From positions 1,116,001-1,180,000 of the forward strand of contig CAWJKP010000003.1 in the NCBI GenBank assembly GCA_963843465.1: DNA of 64,000 nt, given 5' to 3'. The position numbers and the translations under genes are program-made. Numbering within the stretch: position 1 is the first letter of the stretch; every line of letters starts with the position of its first letter. Positions 9,901 through 17,798 of this stretch are shown piece after piece. The notes below the pieces were generated by a model. That model saw only the letters and a list, made by a program, of their open reading frames with translations, had not been told where the DNA came from and searched no databases. The DNA is from CAWJKP01 sp963843465. GTDB lineage: Bacteria > Planctomycetota > Planctomycetia > Pirellulales > Thermoguttaceae.

Positions 9901-10204
9901 GATCCAGAGCAAGAACGACTACGAGTACGTGGTCTTCGAGGACATGAAGCCCGCGGGCTTCGAGCCGGTGGACCTGCAAAGCGGCTACAACGGCAACGCC
10001 CTGGGGGCCTACATGGAGTTCCGCGACAACCGCGTGGCGATGTTCGTGCGGCAGTTGGCCCGGGGCCGGCACAGCGTCGCCTACCGGATGCGGGCGGAGA
10101 TTCCCGGCCGCTTCAGCGCCTTGCCGGCCAAGGCCTGGGCGATGTACGCCCCCGAGTTGAAGGCCAATTCCGACGAGACGAAGTTGAAGATCAGTGACCA
10201 GTGA
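3956..10204 (+). CDS. Bacterial alpha-2-macroglobulin family protein
   Basis: A 2082-aa protein, counted from the ATG at 3956, which has GAGGAG seven bases upstream; an in-frame ATG at 3935 lacks a comparable site. A hydrophobic anchor or signal (residues 1-25) is followed by an alpha-helical segment, then macroglobulin beta domains (from about residue 420), a Gly/Met/Ala-rich bait-like stretch (about 1240-1310), the A2M domain (TALWVGALSTDKDG onward, about 1322) and the thioester domain with PYGCTEQTLNRF. The thioester Cys is residue 1542, and CxEQ is intact. LGDGGWGWF follows, as in the terpenoid-cyclase-like thioester fold. Family role: periplasmic trapping of foreign proteases by covalent capture. 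The penicillin-binding protein 1C gene often found beside bacterial homologues is not adjacent. Confidence 0.93.
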   Translation: MAILRLVGLVLLVGLVAAGLAAWGAEGSNTSSAREKAAKDFREGNCKDAYEIFRKLALDPADDAHKVGQDLVTGTDCLVRLNRADEIDAFREAVIEAHKDQWRLLWSAAQNYMNVEHIGFMIAGKFERGQHRGGGQVVNALERDRVRALQLMVQAMPLAQKDDDHAAVGTFFLNLAGMLLNNRGYSDSWRLQSLTDLTQLPDYEPGWGYYGEPAWGFYGSPQVAGAAVDEAGNPIFYRVPKSFAEAQNDGQRWRWCLVQAMEFDPGRADQVRTEFANFLHQQFGVQTMADYGWFFDRLEMDQGKKDESGVYALSTLGEDETIARLATGIKRFKLPDEFNYIKIYQDLGRRAGQPWKVQALATLAGIFENRRQYPKAADYWRQAIPLAQNDLMKQGYQARLEQIVGDWGRFEPVLTQPADRGATIDFRFRNATSVEFVAQEIRVEKLLDDVKAYLKLRPPQVDWQKVNVGDLGYRLVSENQAQYVGAEVARWKLDLKPREAHFDKRITVTTPLQKAGAYLLAAKMPGGNTSFVVVWLADTAIAKKPLDGKCWYFVGDAATGKPVAKANLEFFGWRQQYRGPRNFEVQIKDSAEFTDADGQAIVDNSVQPPGYQWLITARTPAGRFAFLGFTNVWYGNYYDAQYNATKVYTITDRPVYRPGQAVHYKFWVRHAKYDQKDVPDLDFAGETFTVEIHNPKNEKIETKQVKADEYGGVEGSLTLAADATLGVYRLTLTEHGPGPLGGGTFRVEEYKKPEYEVTVDASKEPVMLGEKIEALIKAKYYFGSPVTKAKVKYKVQRTGQVETWYPFGPWDWLYGRGYWWFACDYAWYPGWNLWGCPRPMPFWWPRSPQPPELVAEREVEIGHDGTVKVEIDTSLAKAVHADQDHRYTITAEVVDQSRRTIVGSGAVLVARKPITVTVWVDRGYYRAGEVIQAHLAARTIDGKPVQGKATLALLAVSYKDGKPLETPVGTWDTPTNDEGLVGQQIRAARAGQYRLSAKVTDAKGHTIEGGYVLTIIGTGFESSDFRFNSLELIPDKADYQPGQQVKLMVNTDRPGGTVLLFVRPANGVYLPPRVLRLEGKSAVETIEVVKKDMPNFFVEAMTIAGGKVYTEVKEIVVPPEKRVLSVEVVPSSETYKPGQKAAVKIKLADFHGRPLVGSTVVAIYDKSLEYISGGSNVPDIKEFFWKWRRQHNPNTESSLSRLSGNLVRPKEPAMGDLGVFGGSVADVYSLMGVLDTGEPKAGGWGMSGMGGGQGFGMSGGLPRGMAMNALASDAAASVPAAAAGMPMAQEAVMEKAPMDPGTPKADAAVGGPAALVQPAIRSNFADTALWVGALSTDKDGAAEVALNMPENLTTWRIKAWAMGQGTKVGQGSTDVVTRKDLIIRMQAPRFFVQTDEVVLSANVHNYLKSKKTVNVVLDVDAKLLEPAAAVEQSIAVPANDEARVDWRVKVLGEGQATIRMKALTDEESDAMEQKFPCYVHGMLKMEVWSGAIRPEGQSGQFTVRVPAQRRPAESRLEVRFSPTLAGAMVDALPYLVNYPYGCTEQTLNRFLPTVITQKVLLKMGLKLDEIKRTRTNLNAQELGDPAQRAAQWKRYDRNPVFDEDEVRRMVKEGLARLGEMQLGDGGWGWFSGYGEFSSPHTTAYVVHGLQIARYNDVALVPGMLERGVAWLVNYQNEQVRRLKNAEEKPKKEPWKESADDLDALVYMVLGNENLKNAQMMDFLYRDRTHLSVYSLAMYGIALDRQKEKEKLAMVLRNIGQYLVMDDEDQTAYLKLPNQGYWWCWYGSEYEAHAYYLKLLARTDPKGEVARRLVKYLLNNRKHASYWNSTRDTAVVVEAMADFLRASGEDRPEMTVEVWFDGQLQKAVEVTPATLFQFDNRFVLEGRQVTDGPHKIELRKRGRGPLYYNGYLTNFTLEDPIAKAGLEIKVQRKYYRLKEAPKSIDVAGSRGQVVRQKVEKLVREDLAEGATLRSGDLVEIELEIQSKNDYEYVVFEDMKPAGFEPVDLQSGYNGNALGAYMEFRDNRVAMFVRQLARGRHSVAYRMRAEIPGRFSALPAKAWAMYAPELKANSDETKLKISDQ

Positions 10205-10211
10205 CGAGTGT

Positions 10212-10272
10212 GTAGGTTATGCTTTAGCATAACATCTTGTACTACAAACCGTTATGCTAAAGTATAACCTAC
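10212..10272. repeat. REPIN-like doublet, family A, locus 1
   Basis: Two REP units face each other: 10212-10233 (GTAG foot, then arms GTTATGCT/AGCATAAC around a 2-nt loop) and 10251-10272 (inverted, one mismatch, ending CTAC), 17 bp apart. The CTAC of the right unit contains the stop codon (TAG, 10269-10271) of the minus-strand PAP2-like gene. It sits between two convergent genes and could also act as a terminator. Confidence 0.9.
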
Positions 10273-11701
10273 CGGCGGATGTCAATGCCGACGCCGACCA
10301 GGTCGGGCGTGACCACGGGACCGAACATCACCGCGCGGTCGTCGTGCTCCGTCTTGCCCACGGCCTGGGCAGCCATGAAGCCCAGCGACCAGCCGAGGAT
10401 GGCCTGGGAGAGATAGTGCTGGTTGACGTCGACCCGCTCGAAGGGGACCATCAGCGAGGCGAGGTAGAAGACCGCCTTGAGGTAGTTGTTGTCGGTCATG
10501 TTGGCGGCGGTGAAGAAGGGTATGGAGCCGATGAAGGCATCGCCGCTGGCGCCGACATGGTCGCCCAACGGCCGCCAATAGGAGCCGTGGACCGTGTCGC
10601 CGTCGCTGGGCGCGACGCGCCCAGGCCGTACTGGAACAACAGTAAGGAGGGCACGCCGATGAGGTAGGCGCGGCAGGTCTCGTTGCCGAAGTCGCCGACC
10701 GTATCGCCCAGCCAGTTGTCGCCGACCAGCGTGCCGGCGACGGTCAGCCCTATGGCCGCGGGTATCATGTCCTGCCCATGTCCGAGAAAAGCGATCGAGT
10801 TGGAGAAACGGTCCGTGGCTTTGTTGCGGACGTGGTTCTGAAACCAGTCCTGGAACTTCTGGTCCAAGGGCGTATTGGCCAAGAGGGCGTCGGTGCCCAG
10901 GGCGGCCGCCATTTCGGCCAGCGTTGTCCAGGAGAGGTAGTTTTCGGCGTCGATCCAGAGCTTTCCTTCGTCTTCTCGGAATCGCCATTTGAAGCGTTCC
11001 ACCACGCCGAAGTCGGCCGCCGGTTCTTCCTCCCCGACCAGGCTTTGACCGCCGACGTTGGGCTGCACGGACAGCGGTTGGCCGGGTGGTGGCAGCGTCG
11101 CTCCAAACGATGGGGCGACGACCGAACCGTTGGGAAGCGTCGTCAGGTCTTGACCAAGTGCCGGACCCGGCGAAGGCGGCGGACCGTTCAGAGTCGACAG
11201 GTAACCATCGGGCGACTGAGTCGCAATGCCGACTGACGACGGGGCCGCCGGTCCGACTACCGACAAGGGCTGGTATCCGCCCGGGGACGACTGTTGGTAC
11301 CCGCTGGGCGGCAAGGGTGGATACTCGTCGGTGAATGACTGTGGATACCCGCCGGGCGATGGCGAAGGAAGCGGCGGCACGCCGGGTTGATTTGCGGTGT
11401 TTGGGTAAGCTGAGGCAACAGACGGGTAAGCAGAGGGAACGGAGTTGTCGGCCTGGAGGTTTGCGCCGGCAGGCGGGGCAGAGTAGTTAGCCCCGGCGGC
11501 CACGCCGGCTTGACCCGGGTTCGTCTCAACCGGGGGGCCTGAGTATCCTTGGGGTCGGGTGTACTGGGCCAGATGAAGCTGACCGGGGCCGCCCAAGGGC
11601 TGGTTATCTGCCTGGGTAAACGCGCGGCTGCAGCCTCCCCCCGAGACGAGCAACAGCGCAATGCCGGCAGAAACCAGGGATTGCGGCGCGTTTCTGCGCA
11701 T
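10269..11701 (-). CDS. PAP2-superfamily-like lipoprotein with Pro-rich N-terminus (apparent frameshift)
   Basis: The start at 11701 gives MRRNAPQSLVSAGIALLLVS followed by GGGC, a lipoprotein signal. A Pro/Gly/Ser-rich region follows (about 150 residues, repeats of GYPQS/GYQQS type, one palindromic element encoding GVAAGANYS). The C-terminal domain is alpha-helical, with GASGDAFIG and FERVDVNQHYLSQAILGW, which resemble the second and third phosphatase motifs of PAP2 proteins; the usual PSGH is replaced by ASGD. The frame breaks near 10615-10625 at a GGG run. Restoring one G gives YGLGRVAPSDGD and joins the two halves seamlessly. Whether it is an active phosphatase is uncertain. Confidence 0.75.
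11486..11508 (+). repeat. GC-rich palindromic element, copy 5 (inside CDS)
   Basis: A perfect copy inside the PAP2-like lipoprotein gene; on the coding strand it encodes GVAAGAN. Confidence 0.85.
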
Positions 11702-11856
11702 CAGATCGGTTCTCGCGGTTGCGGGGAAGATGCGGTCGCCTGGCCTCGGAGACCCCGGGGGGCATAATGAGGCGCGGAGTGTACGCGAACGGAGAAGGCG
11801 ACACAATCGCAATCTGTTGGTTTGCGGACCTCCTCTCCCTCCTGGAGATGGGTTTA

Positions 11857-11879
11857 GTTAGCCCCGACGGCCACGCCGG
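11857..11879 (+). repeat. GC-rich palindromic element, copy 6 (intergenic)
   Basis: A one-mismatch copy 48 bp upstream of the gene starting at 11927, between divergent genes. Confidence 0.8.
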
Positions 11880-11926
11880 CTGTATACTAACGGTAAGAAG
11901 AGAGGGCGGCGCAAAGGGCGGGCAAA

Positions 11927-12810
11927 ATGAAAGCCGTGTTCTTGGTCCCGACGCTACTGTCGGTGGTATTGCCTTCGGCACGAGCCGAGGAGCCGCCGCT
12001 AAGGCTTTGCGTTGAGGTCACACAACCCCAATGGGAGGTAAACGAGCGCACGGGGCACGTGCTCAAGATCACCAATCAGAGTTCCGAGCCAGTGACACTG
12101 CCGAGCTTCCGCTTTCTAAATGGCAAAGGATACGACCCGGAGATTGCATTCTATCTCAACGAGCACGTTCTGAAGATGCAAGTGGTGCATGGCAGTGCCC
12201 CCGTATCGATGAACCAAGGTTGGCAGACGCATGCCGAAAAGCCTCGGCAATTCCCCACTGTTGAGCTGCAACCGAAAGAGACGCTCTCGGTTCCTTTCTC
12301 GCTGAATTGGGACTGGTACCCGTCATTCTATTCGTTGACCGAACCGGGCGAGTACACCCTGACGGTCATACTGGACACAACGGGCACGCAGAACGACAAG
12401 ATCTTAAAAGGCCGCTTTGCTTCGTCCCCCGCCAGATTTCGTATCGTTCCGGTCGCCACATTTCGAGCACAAGAGATTCACGAATCACCCGACGATTATG
12501 CAAAAGCCCTGGTGGCTTTTTATCTCCGCCGAATCGAGGAGCACAAGGGCGAGTATTTTCCCAATGTGGCCAAGATGCTCAGCACCGCAATGCCGTGCCG
12601 GCCTTGATCGTGACCCTTGATTCCAAGGATCATGGCCTGGCCAAGAGGGCGGAGGCCATCTTGGGAGAGATACACGACCACCTCGGGACGAATGAGAAAC
12701 CACCTGCCTTGCCGAAGTCGAAGGCCGAGTGGCTGGAGTGGTGGAATAGGGAGGGGATGAAGTTGTCGCTTCAGGAGCTTTGGTCGAATTTCGACAGCCA
12801 TTATCAATAG
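11927..12810 (+). CDS. Secreted protein with beta domain and C-terminal HEAT-like end (apparent frameshift)
   Basis: A signal peptide (MKAVFLVPTLLSVVLPSARA) is followed by a beta-rich domain (VEVTQPQWEVNERTGH ... LTEPGEYTLTVILDTTG) of the type that describes Ig-like binding modules. The first frame stops at 12607. A second frame continues with PALIVTLDSKDHGLAKRAEA and AEWLEWWNREGMKL up to 12810, the usual ending of planctomycete proteins with a terminal HEAT-like repeat and 'WxxWW' motif. The shift lies near 12580-12600 and corresponds to one missing base. No enzymatic motif is seen and the function is unknown. Confidence 0.65.
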
Positions 12811-12910
12811 CAAACCCGCTGCGACGATGTACTCCGGCGCCGTGTCGCCTGGTAACCCCTGGTGTTCCTCATTTCTGTGTTGTGCGGTGGTGGCGAGGCG
12901 GTAGGTTGCG

Positions 12911-14526
12911 CTATTTGTCCTTGGGACGATACGCCCGCACCCAGTCCACGTCCATGCTCTTGCCGTGCAGGGCGTTCGTGAGCGGGCCGGCCCAGCCGCC
13001 GAGCACCGCGGTGCTGTACACTACTGGTGCGGGAGAATGGGCTTTGACGTTCGGCTTGCACCGATCTCCCGCCCATCGAAGTAGAAGATGATCTCGTGGG
13101 CGTTCCAATCGACGCCGTAGACGTGGAAGTCGCGCGAGAGATCCTCCGTGGCCAGGTATCGAGTGCTGCTGCCGGGTAGGCCCTCCTGATGCAGCGTGCT
13201 GTTGACCACGTTGGGGAAGTGCCCCTCGTTCACGTCAATTTCAAACCTGGCGTTGCGGTCCGGAATAATCCAAAAAGCATTGTTAAGCCCCGAGGCGCCC
13301 GCGTAGCGGAATCGCGATTCCCAATAGCCGTATGTCTGGTGGAAGCCGCTGGTGCTGATGCTCGCGCAAGTCCACTCCTTGCCGCCGCGATTCTCCTTGC
13401 GCGTGACCAGCCGCAGCAGTCCGTCCGACACGACCACGTTCTGTCGCAACCGGATCGACAGGGGGGTCTTATCCCCTTCATGGCTCTTCCAGACGCGCCA
13501 ATCCAAGTCCTGGCCGTTGAACTCGTCGTCGAAGGTCAGCTCCCACTGGCCGCTGGTTGGCGGTCCCGATTGCACGATATTCTGCTGGAATCGAGCCGAA
13601 AGCGCTGCCAGTTGCGCCCGGGTGGCACCGTAAGTCTGGAACCTGTTGTGTTCCGCCGCGCCGATAAACCCCAACGCGCCGGCCATCGCGATCGCGCTCT
13701 TGCCCGACGGCTTGGCCCATTGCAGGTTCTTGCCGCTGGCGCGGGCGGCATCGACAAAAACGGACACCAGCCGCGTACCGCTCAGCCGTCCTTCAGGCAC
13801 GTTCAGAGCTTCCGGCAAGCCCTTGCCGGACTTGCCGAGAACCTTCTCCAGGACCTCGCGCACCTCGGGTTCGGCGACGGCGGTAGTAGGTCCAAACCGC
13901 GTTGCGGAGACGCCCGGCAGAATACCCTTGGAAACGACCGCACGAATTTCCTTCTCGGCCCAGTGTCCCTTGATGTCGGTCAGCGGCACGGGCTTCGTAG
14001 CCAGCTTTGTCTGGTCATAAATGCGAATATCGTCCATGATCAGATTGGGCCAGAGGTTGTCGCGGTCAGGCTGCACGAATTCGAACTTCACCGCGGCAGC
14101 ACGGACGTAGCCCCGTGCGCCCCGGCTCAGCCGAACGTATTCGGTCCCCTTGCCGGCAAACTCAAACTCACCCAATTCCACCCAACCCGGCGGCTCCTTG
14201 GTCTGGTCCACGCGGCGCTCATCGACAGTACCCGCGTGAAAGATGGCAACCTTCGCCTGGGGATCGTTGCCGGGATGCGCCGGGGTAAATAGGGAGATGC
14301 GGACCCTGCCGGGTGCTTTCAATTGCGGGTTCCAGTAGGCGGCGGCCTTGGGATCCTTCGAGTAGATGGTTGGCTTACCCGGCAAATGGCCTGGCAGGTT
14401 GCTGAAAATCCATTCGCCGGACACCGAAAAACCCGGAGGCACGGCATCGGCCGCGACCGGCTCAGCCTGAGCCGAGGCAGAAATATGGCCCAAAAGCAAA
14501 AGGATGGCGAAACCTATCCATCGCAT
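12911..14526 (-). CDS. Glycoside hydrolase family 16 with SLH-like module (apparent frameshift)
   Basis: The start at 14526 gives a signal peptide (MRWIGFAILLLLGHISASAQA). An N-terminal beta domain (GEWIFSNLPGHLPG ... WVELGEFEF) resembles golvesin/carbohydrate-binding modules. An S-layer-homology-like segment follows (LTDIKGHWAEKEIRAVVSKG), then a GH16 jelly roll from about residue 325 with the catalytic signature FEIDVNEG (ExDxxE: nucleophile, Asp and acid/base all present). It should cleave beta-1,3/1,4-glucans, galactans or agar-like polysaccharides outside the cell. The frame breaks at a CCC run near 13030-13045. Adding one C joins TSKP to HSPAPVVYSTAVLGG and the typical ending MDVDWVRAYRPK. 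Confidence 0.85.
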
Positions 14527-14668
14527 AAAGTGCCTTTGGATCCCGAATTGGCATCGCTTGCTCTTGCGAGCGCGGGATTCACGAAAAGCGTCTCGCTCCT
14601 GCATGTGCGACGGCTGCCCGCGACAGGGTGATGACGATGAGGAGTGTGCATCTGATTGTTCTGGTACC

Positions 14669-17600
14669 CTACGTGCTCTCCGCGTCGAAGAGCCGGTCGA
14701 AGCGGCGACGGGTCTCGTGGGTGTAGTGGTCGAACTGGGACAAGAGATCCGACGGGCTGGGAGAGCGGAGGAGTTGGGCCAGCTTGGCTAACTCGGTTGT
14801 GTCGTCGGGGAGCTGGTTGCGGGCGGTGAAGTTCATCAGCCGCAGCCGGCTTTCCAAGGTGCGGAGGAAGCGATAGCTCTCGCTGAAGAAAGCGTAGTCG
14901 TCGGGAGAAAGAATCTCGGCCTCGGCCAACGCGGACAGGGCGGCCAGGGTGTTGGGTGTGCGGATGCCGGGGAAGCGGCGGCCGTGCTTAAGCTGGAGCA
15001 TCTGCACGAGGAACTCGATGTCCACGATCCCGCCCGGCCCGCGCTTCACGTTGCCGCCGGCGGCCGACTCTTCCGTGCGATGGCGCATGCGGCGGATCTC
15101 TTCGGCGTCGCTGCCGCGCCAGGGGTGCTCGAAGGCGGCGCGGGCCAGGGCGTCCAGCGCGGCTTTGATCACCCGCGGGGCGCCGACCACGATCCGCGCC
15201 TTGCAGAGCGTCTGCCGCTCCCAGAGTTGGCCGTGGCCTTCCTGGAAGTAGCGGGCGAACTCGTCCAGCGACGTGGCCAGGGCGCCGCTCTTGCCGGTGG
15301 GCCGCAGCCGGGCGTCGACCTCGTACAGCCGGCCGTACTGGCTCAGCCGGCTGGCGGTCTTGATGATCCGCGTGCCCAGCTCGCCGAAGAAGTGCTGGTT
15401 GGAGGTGGTCTCGACGCGGGCGAAGCGCGGGGCCACGGTGTGCCCGTCGCACTCGAAGAGGAAGACGATGTCCAGGTCGCTGTGGTAATTCATCTCCTGG
15501 CCGCCGAACTTGCCCAGCGCCAGGATCACCATCTCGCAGGGCTCGCCCGCGCGGGGGCCCTCGCCGATCGTCGGCTGGCCGAACTTGCTGGAGAGCTTGA
15601 CGAACTCCCTGGCGGCGATCTGCTCCAGGCAGACCTCGGCGATGTTGCTCAGGGCCGCCGTGGTTGACTGCACGTCCTCCTTGCCCAAGAGGTCGCGCAC
15701 TCCCACGCAGAGCTGCTGATCGTTCTTGAAGCTGTGCAGGATCGGGTCCAGGTCCTCCGCCGCGCGGCAGAGATCCGAGAGCGTCGCCTGGAGCGACTCC
15801 CGCGTGGGCAGCTTGTCCAGCACCAGGCTGTCCATCAGACTGTCGATCATTCCCGGATTGCTGGTGAGAATGCCGCAGAGGTACGGGCTATAGGCGCAGA
15901 GTTGGACGCACAGTCTCAGCGACGGCGGGTTGAAACTGAACAGCTCCCAGAGCACCCCCTTGCCGCCGAGCGAGTCGCTCACCTGGCCGAGGTTGACCAG
16001 CGTCGAATCGGGGTCGGGCGTGGCGGCGACGGCCTGCAACAGCGCCGGGGCGATGGAAGCCAGAAAGTGGCGGCAGCGGCGGGTCGAGAGGAAGCGGATC
16101 TTCTCCTCGCCCAAGGCCATCAGGTTGCGATAGGCCAGCTTCACGTCGCGGAAGGGATACTTGCCCAGCACCGCGACGATTTCCTCCTCGGGCGGGGCCG
16201 GATCGAGCACCAGATCGACCTCGGCCTCCGTGTCCGCGTCGTCGCTGAAGGCGTCGTGCAGCAGGTGATCGAGGATGCGGCGGTTGACGGCCGTCTTCTC
16301 GCGATAGTCGTCCTGGAAGGAGTCCAGCGCGGTCCGCTGCGGCTTGTCGGCATAGCCCATCCGCAGCGCCAGCTTGCGGAGCTCCTCGGGCTGCGAGGGC
16401 ATGAGGTGCGTCTGCAGATCGAACATGATCTGCAGCCGGTGCTCGATCTTCCGCAGGAAGCTGTAGTTGTCGGCCAAGAGCGAGCTTTCCAGGTTGCTGA
16501 GGCTTCCCATGTTCTCCAACTGGGCGATGGCCTGGAGCGTATTGCCCGTCTGAAGCTGGGGCGAGTCGGCGCCGTTGAGGAGTTGGAGGAACTGGATGAC
16601 GAACTCCACGTCGCGGATGCCGCCGTGGCCGGTCTTCACGTCGCGGTTGTCGGCGCCGTCGCGCTGGGTCCGCTGCTCGATGCGGCGTTTCAAGGCGCGG
16701 ATGCCCGAATGTCGGCCCGGCTGAGGTAGCGGCGGTAGATCCAGGGGCGGAGCTCTTGGAGGAACTCCCGGCCGAGGTCCAGGTGGCCGGCGGCCGGGCG
16801 GGCCTTGATATAGGCCTGCCGCTCCCAGGTTCGGCCGCGGATGTCGTAATAGCTCAGGGCTGCGGACGTGCTGATGACCATCGGCCCGCGCTCCCCTTCG
16901 GGACGCAATCGCAGGTCCACGCGGTAGGCCGCGCCGAGGTCCGTGGCCTCGGTCAAAAGCCGCACCAGTTCCCGGGCGAGCCGGTCGAAGAACTCGGCGT
17001 TGCTCAAGGGGCGGCGGGCATCGGGCTTGCCGTCGAGGTCGTAAAGGAAGATCAGGTCGATGTCGCTGGAGTAGTTCAACTCCACGCCGCCGAGCTTGCC
17101 CATGGCCAGGACCACGAAGCGGGCCGGGCATCCGTCGGGGCCGCGGGGAGTGCCCCGCGTCGCCACGAGCTTCTTCCAGGCCGCCTGCAAGGCCGCTTCC
17201 AGAATCGCGTCGGCCAGGTAGGAAATCTGCGTGGTCACGGTCTGCGCACTGTGCTCGCGGACGATGTCGCCGTAGGAGATCCGCAGCATCTCGCGGCGTT
17301 TGAACCGCCGCAAGGCCCGCAGCACCGTCTGGTCGTGCTCCAACGCGGCCACTTCGCTGGTGATGTCCTCGACCAGGGCCTGCCGGGCGTAGGGCTGACC
17401 CTGGCTCAAGCGCAGCAGGTCGAAGCTCTCCGGGTCGGCGACCAGCAGGTCGCTGAGGTGTTGGCTGGTGGAAAAGATTTGCAGCAGCGTGGGCAGGGCG
17501 GACGGGTCGCGTTGGAAGAGCGTTCCCAGCGCCAACGGGTTCCGCGACGCGGCCACGAAGCGGTCGAGGTTGTTCAGGGCCATGTCGGGATCGGCAGTCG

Positions 17601-17781
17601 ATGCCAACGACCCTTCGAGCTGATCGCAGACTACGGCCAGGAGGTCCAGCGGCACGCCACTGGTGGCCATTCGCAGCAGGTTGCCATGCGCCCGGCGAAG
17701 ATCGCCCAGTCCCATTGACCCCAGCCAGGGGGCCGCCGCGGACTGGTCGTCGAGGCACGTTCGCAGCGTCACAATCTCCAT
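14669..17781 (-). CDS. glnE: Bifunctional glutamine synthetase adenylyltransferase/deadenylase (apparent frameshift)
   Basis: About 1037 residues in two fused halves, each with a nucleotidyltransferase core: GKLGGVELNYSSDIDLIFLY in the N-terminal (deadenylylase) half and GKFGGQEMNYHSDLDIVFLF in the C-terminal (adenylylase) half. Each is followed by the RLRP motif (DLRLRPEG, DARLRPTG) and a GHGGIRDVEF/GPGGIVDIEF segment. It controls glutamine synthetase by reversible AMP attachment in response to PII. The frame breaks near 16705; adding one G to a GGG run gives DIRGIRALKRRIE, the family consensus. It starts at the ATG at 17781, or at a GTG at 17802 that overlaps the stop of the sufU-sufS gene, so the two are probably cotranscribed. 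Confidence 0.9.
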
Positions 17782-17798
17782 GAGCCCATGATAGCAGA

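Noticed and set aside
5438..10072. Long minus-strand ORFs opposite the alpha-2-macroglobulin gene
   Set aside because: Antisense shadows; the plus frame has continuous family motifs over 6 kb.
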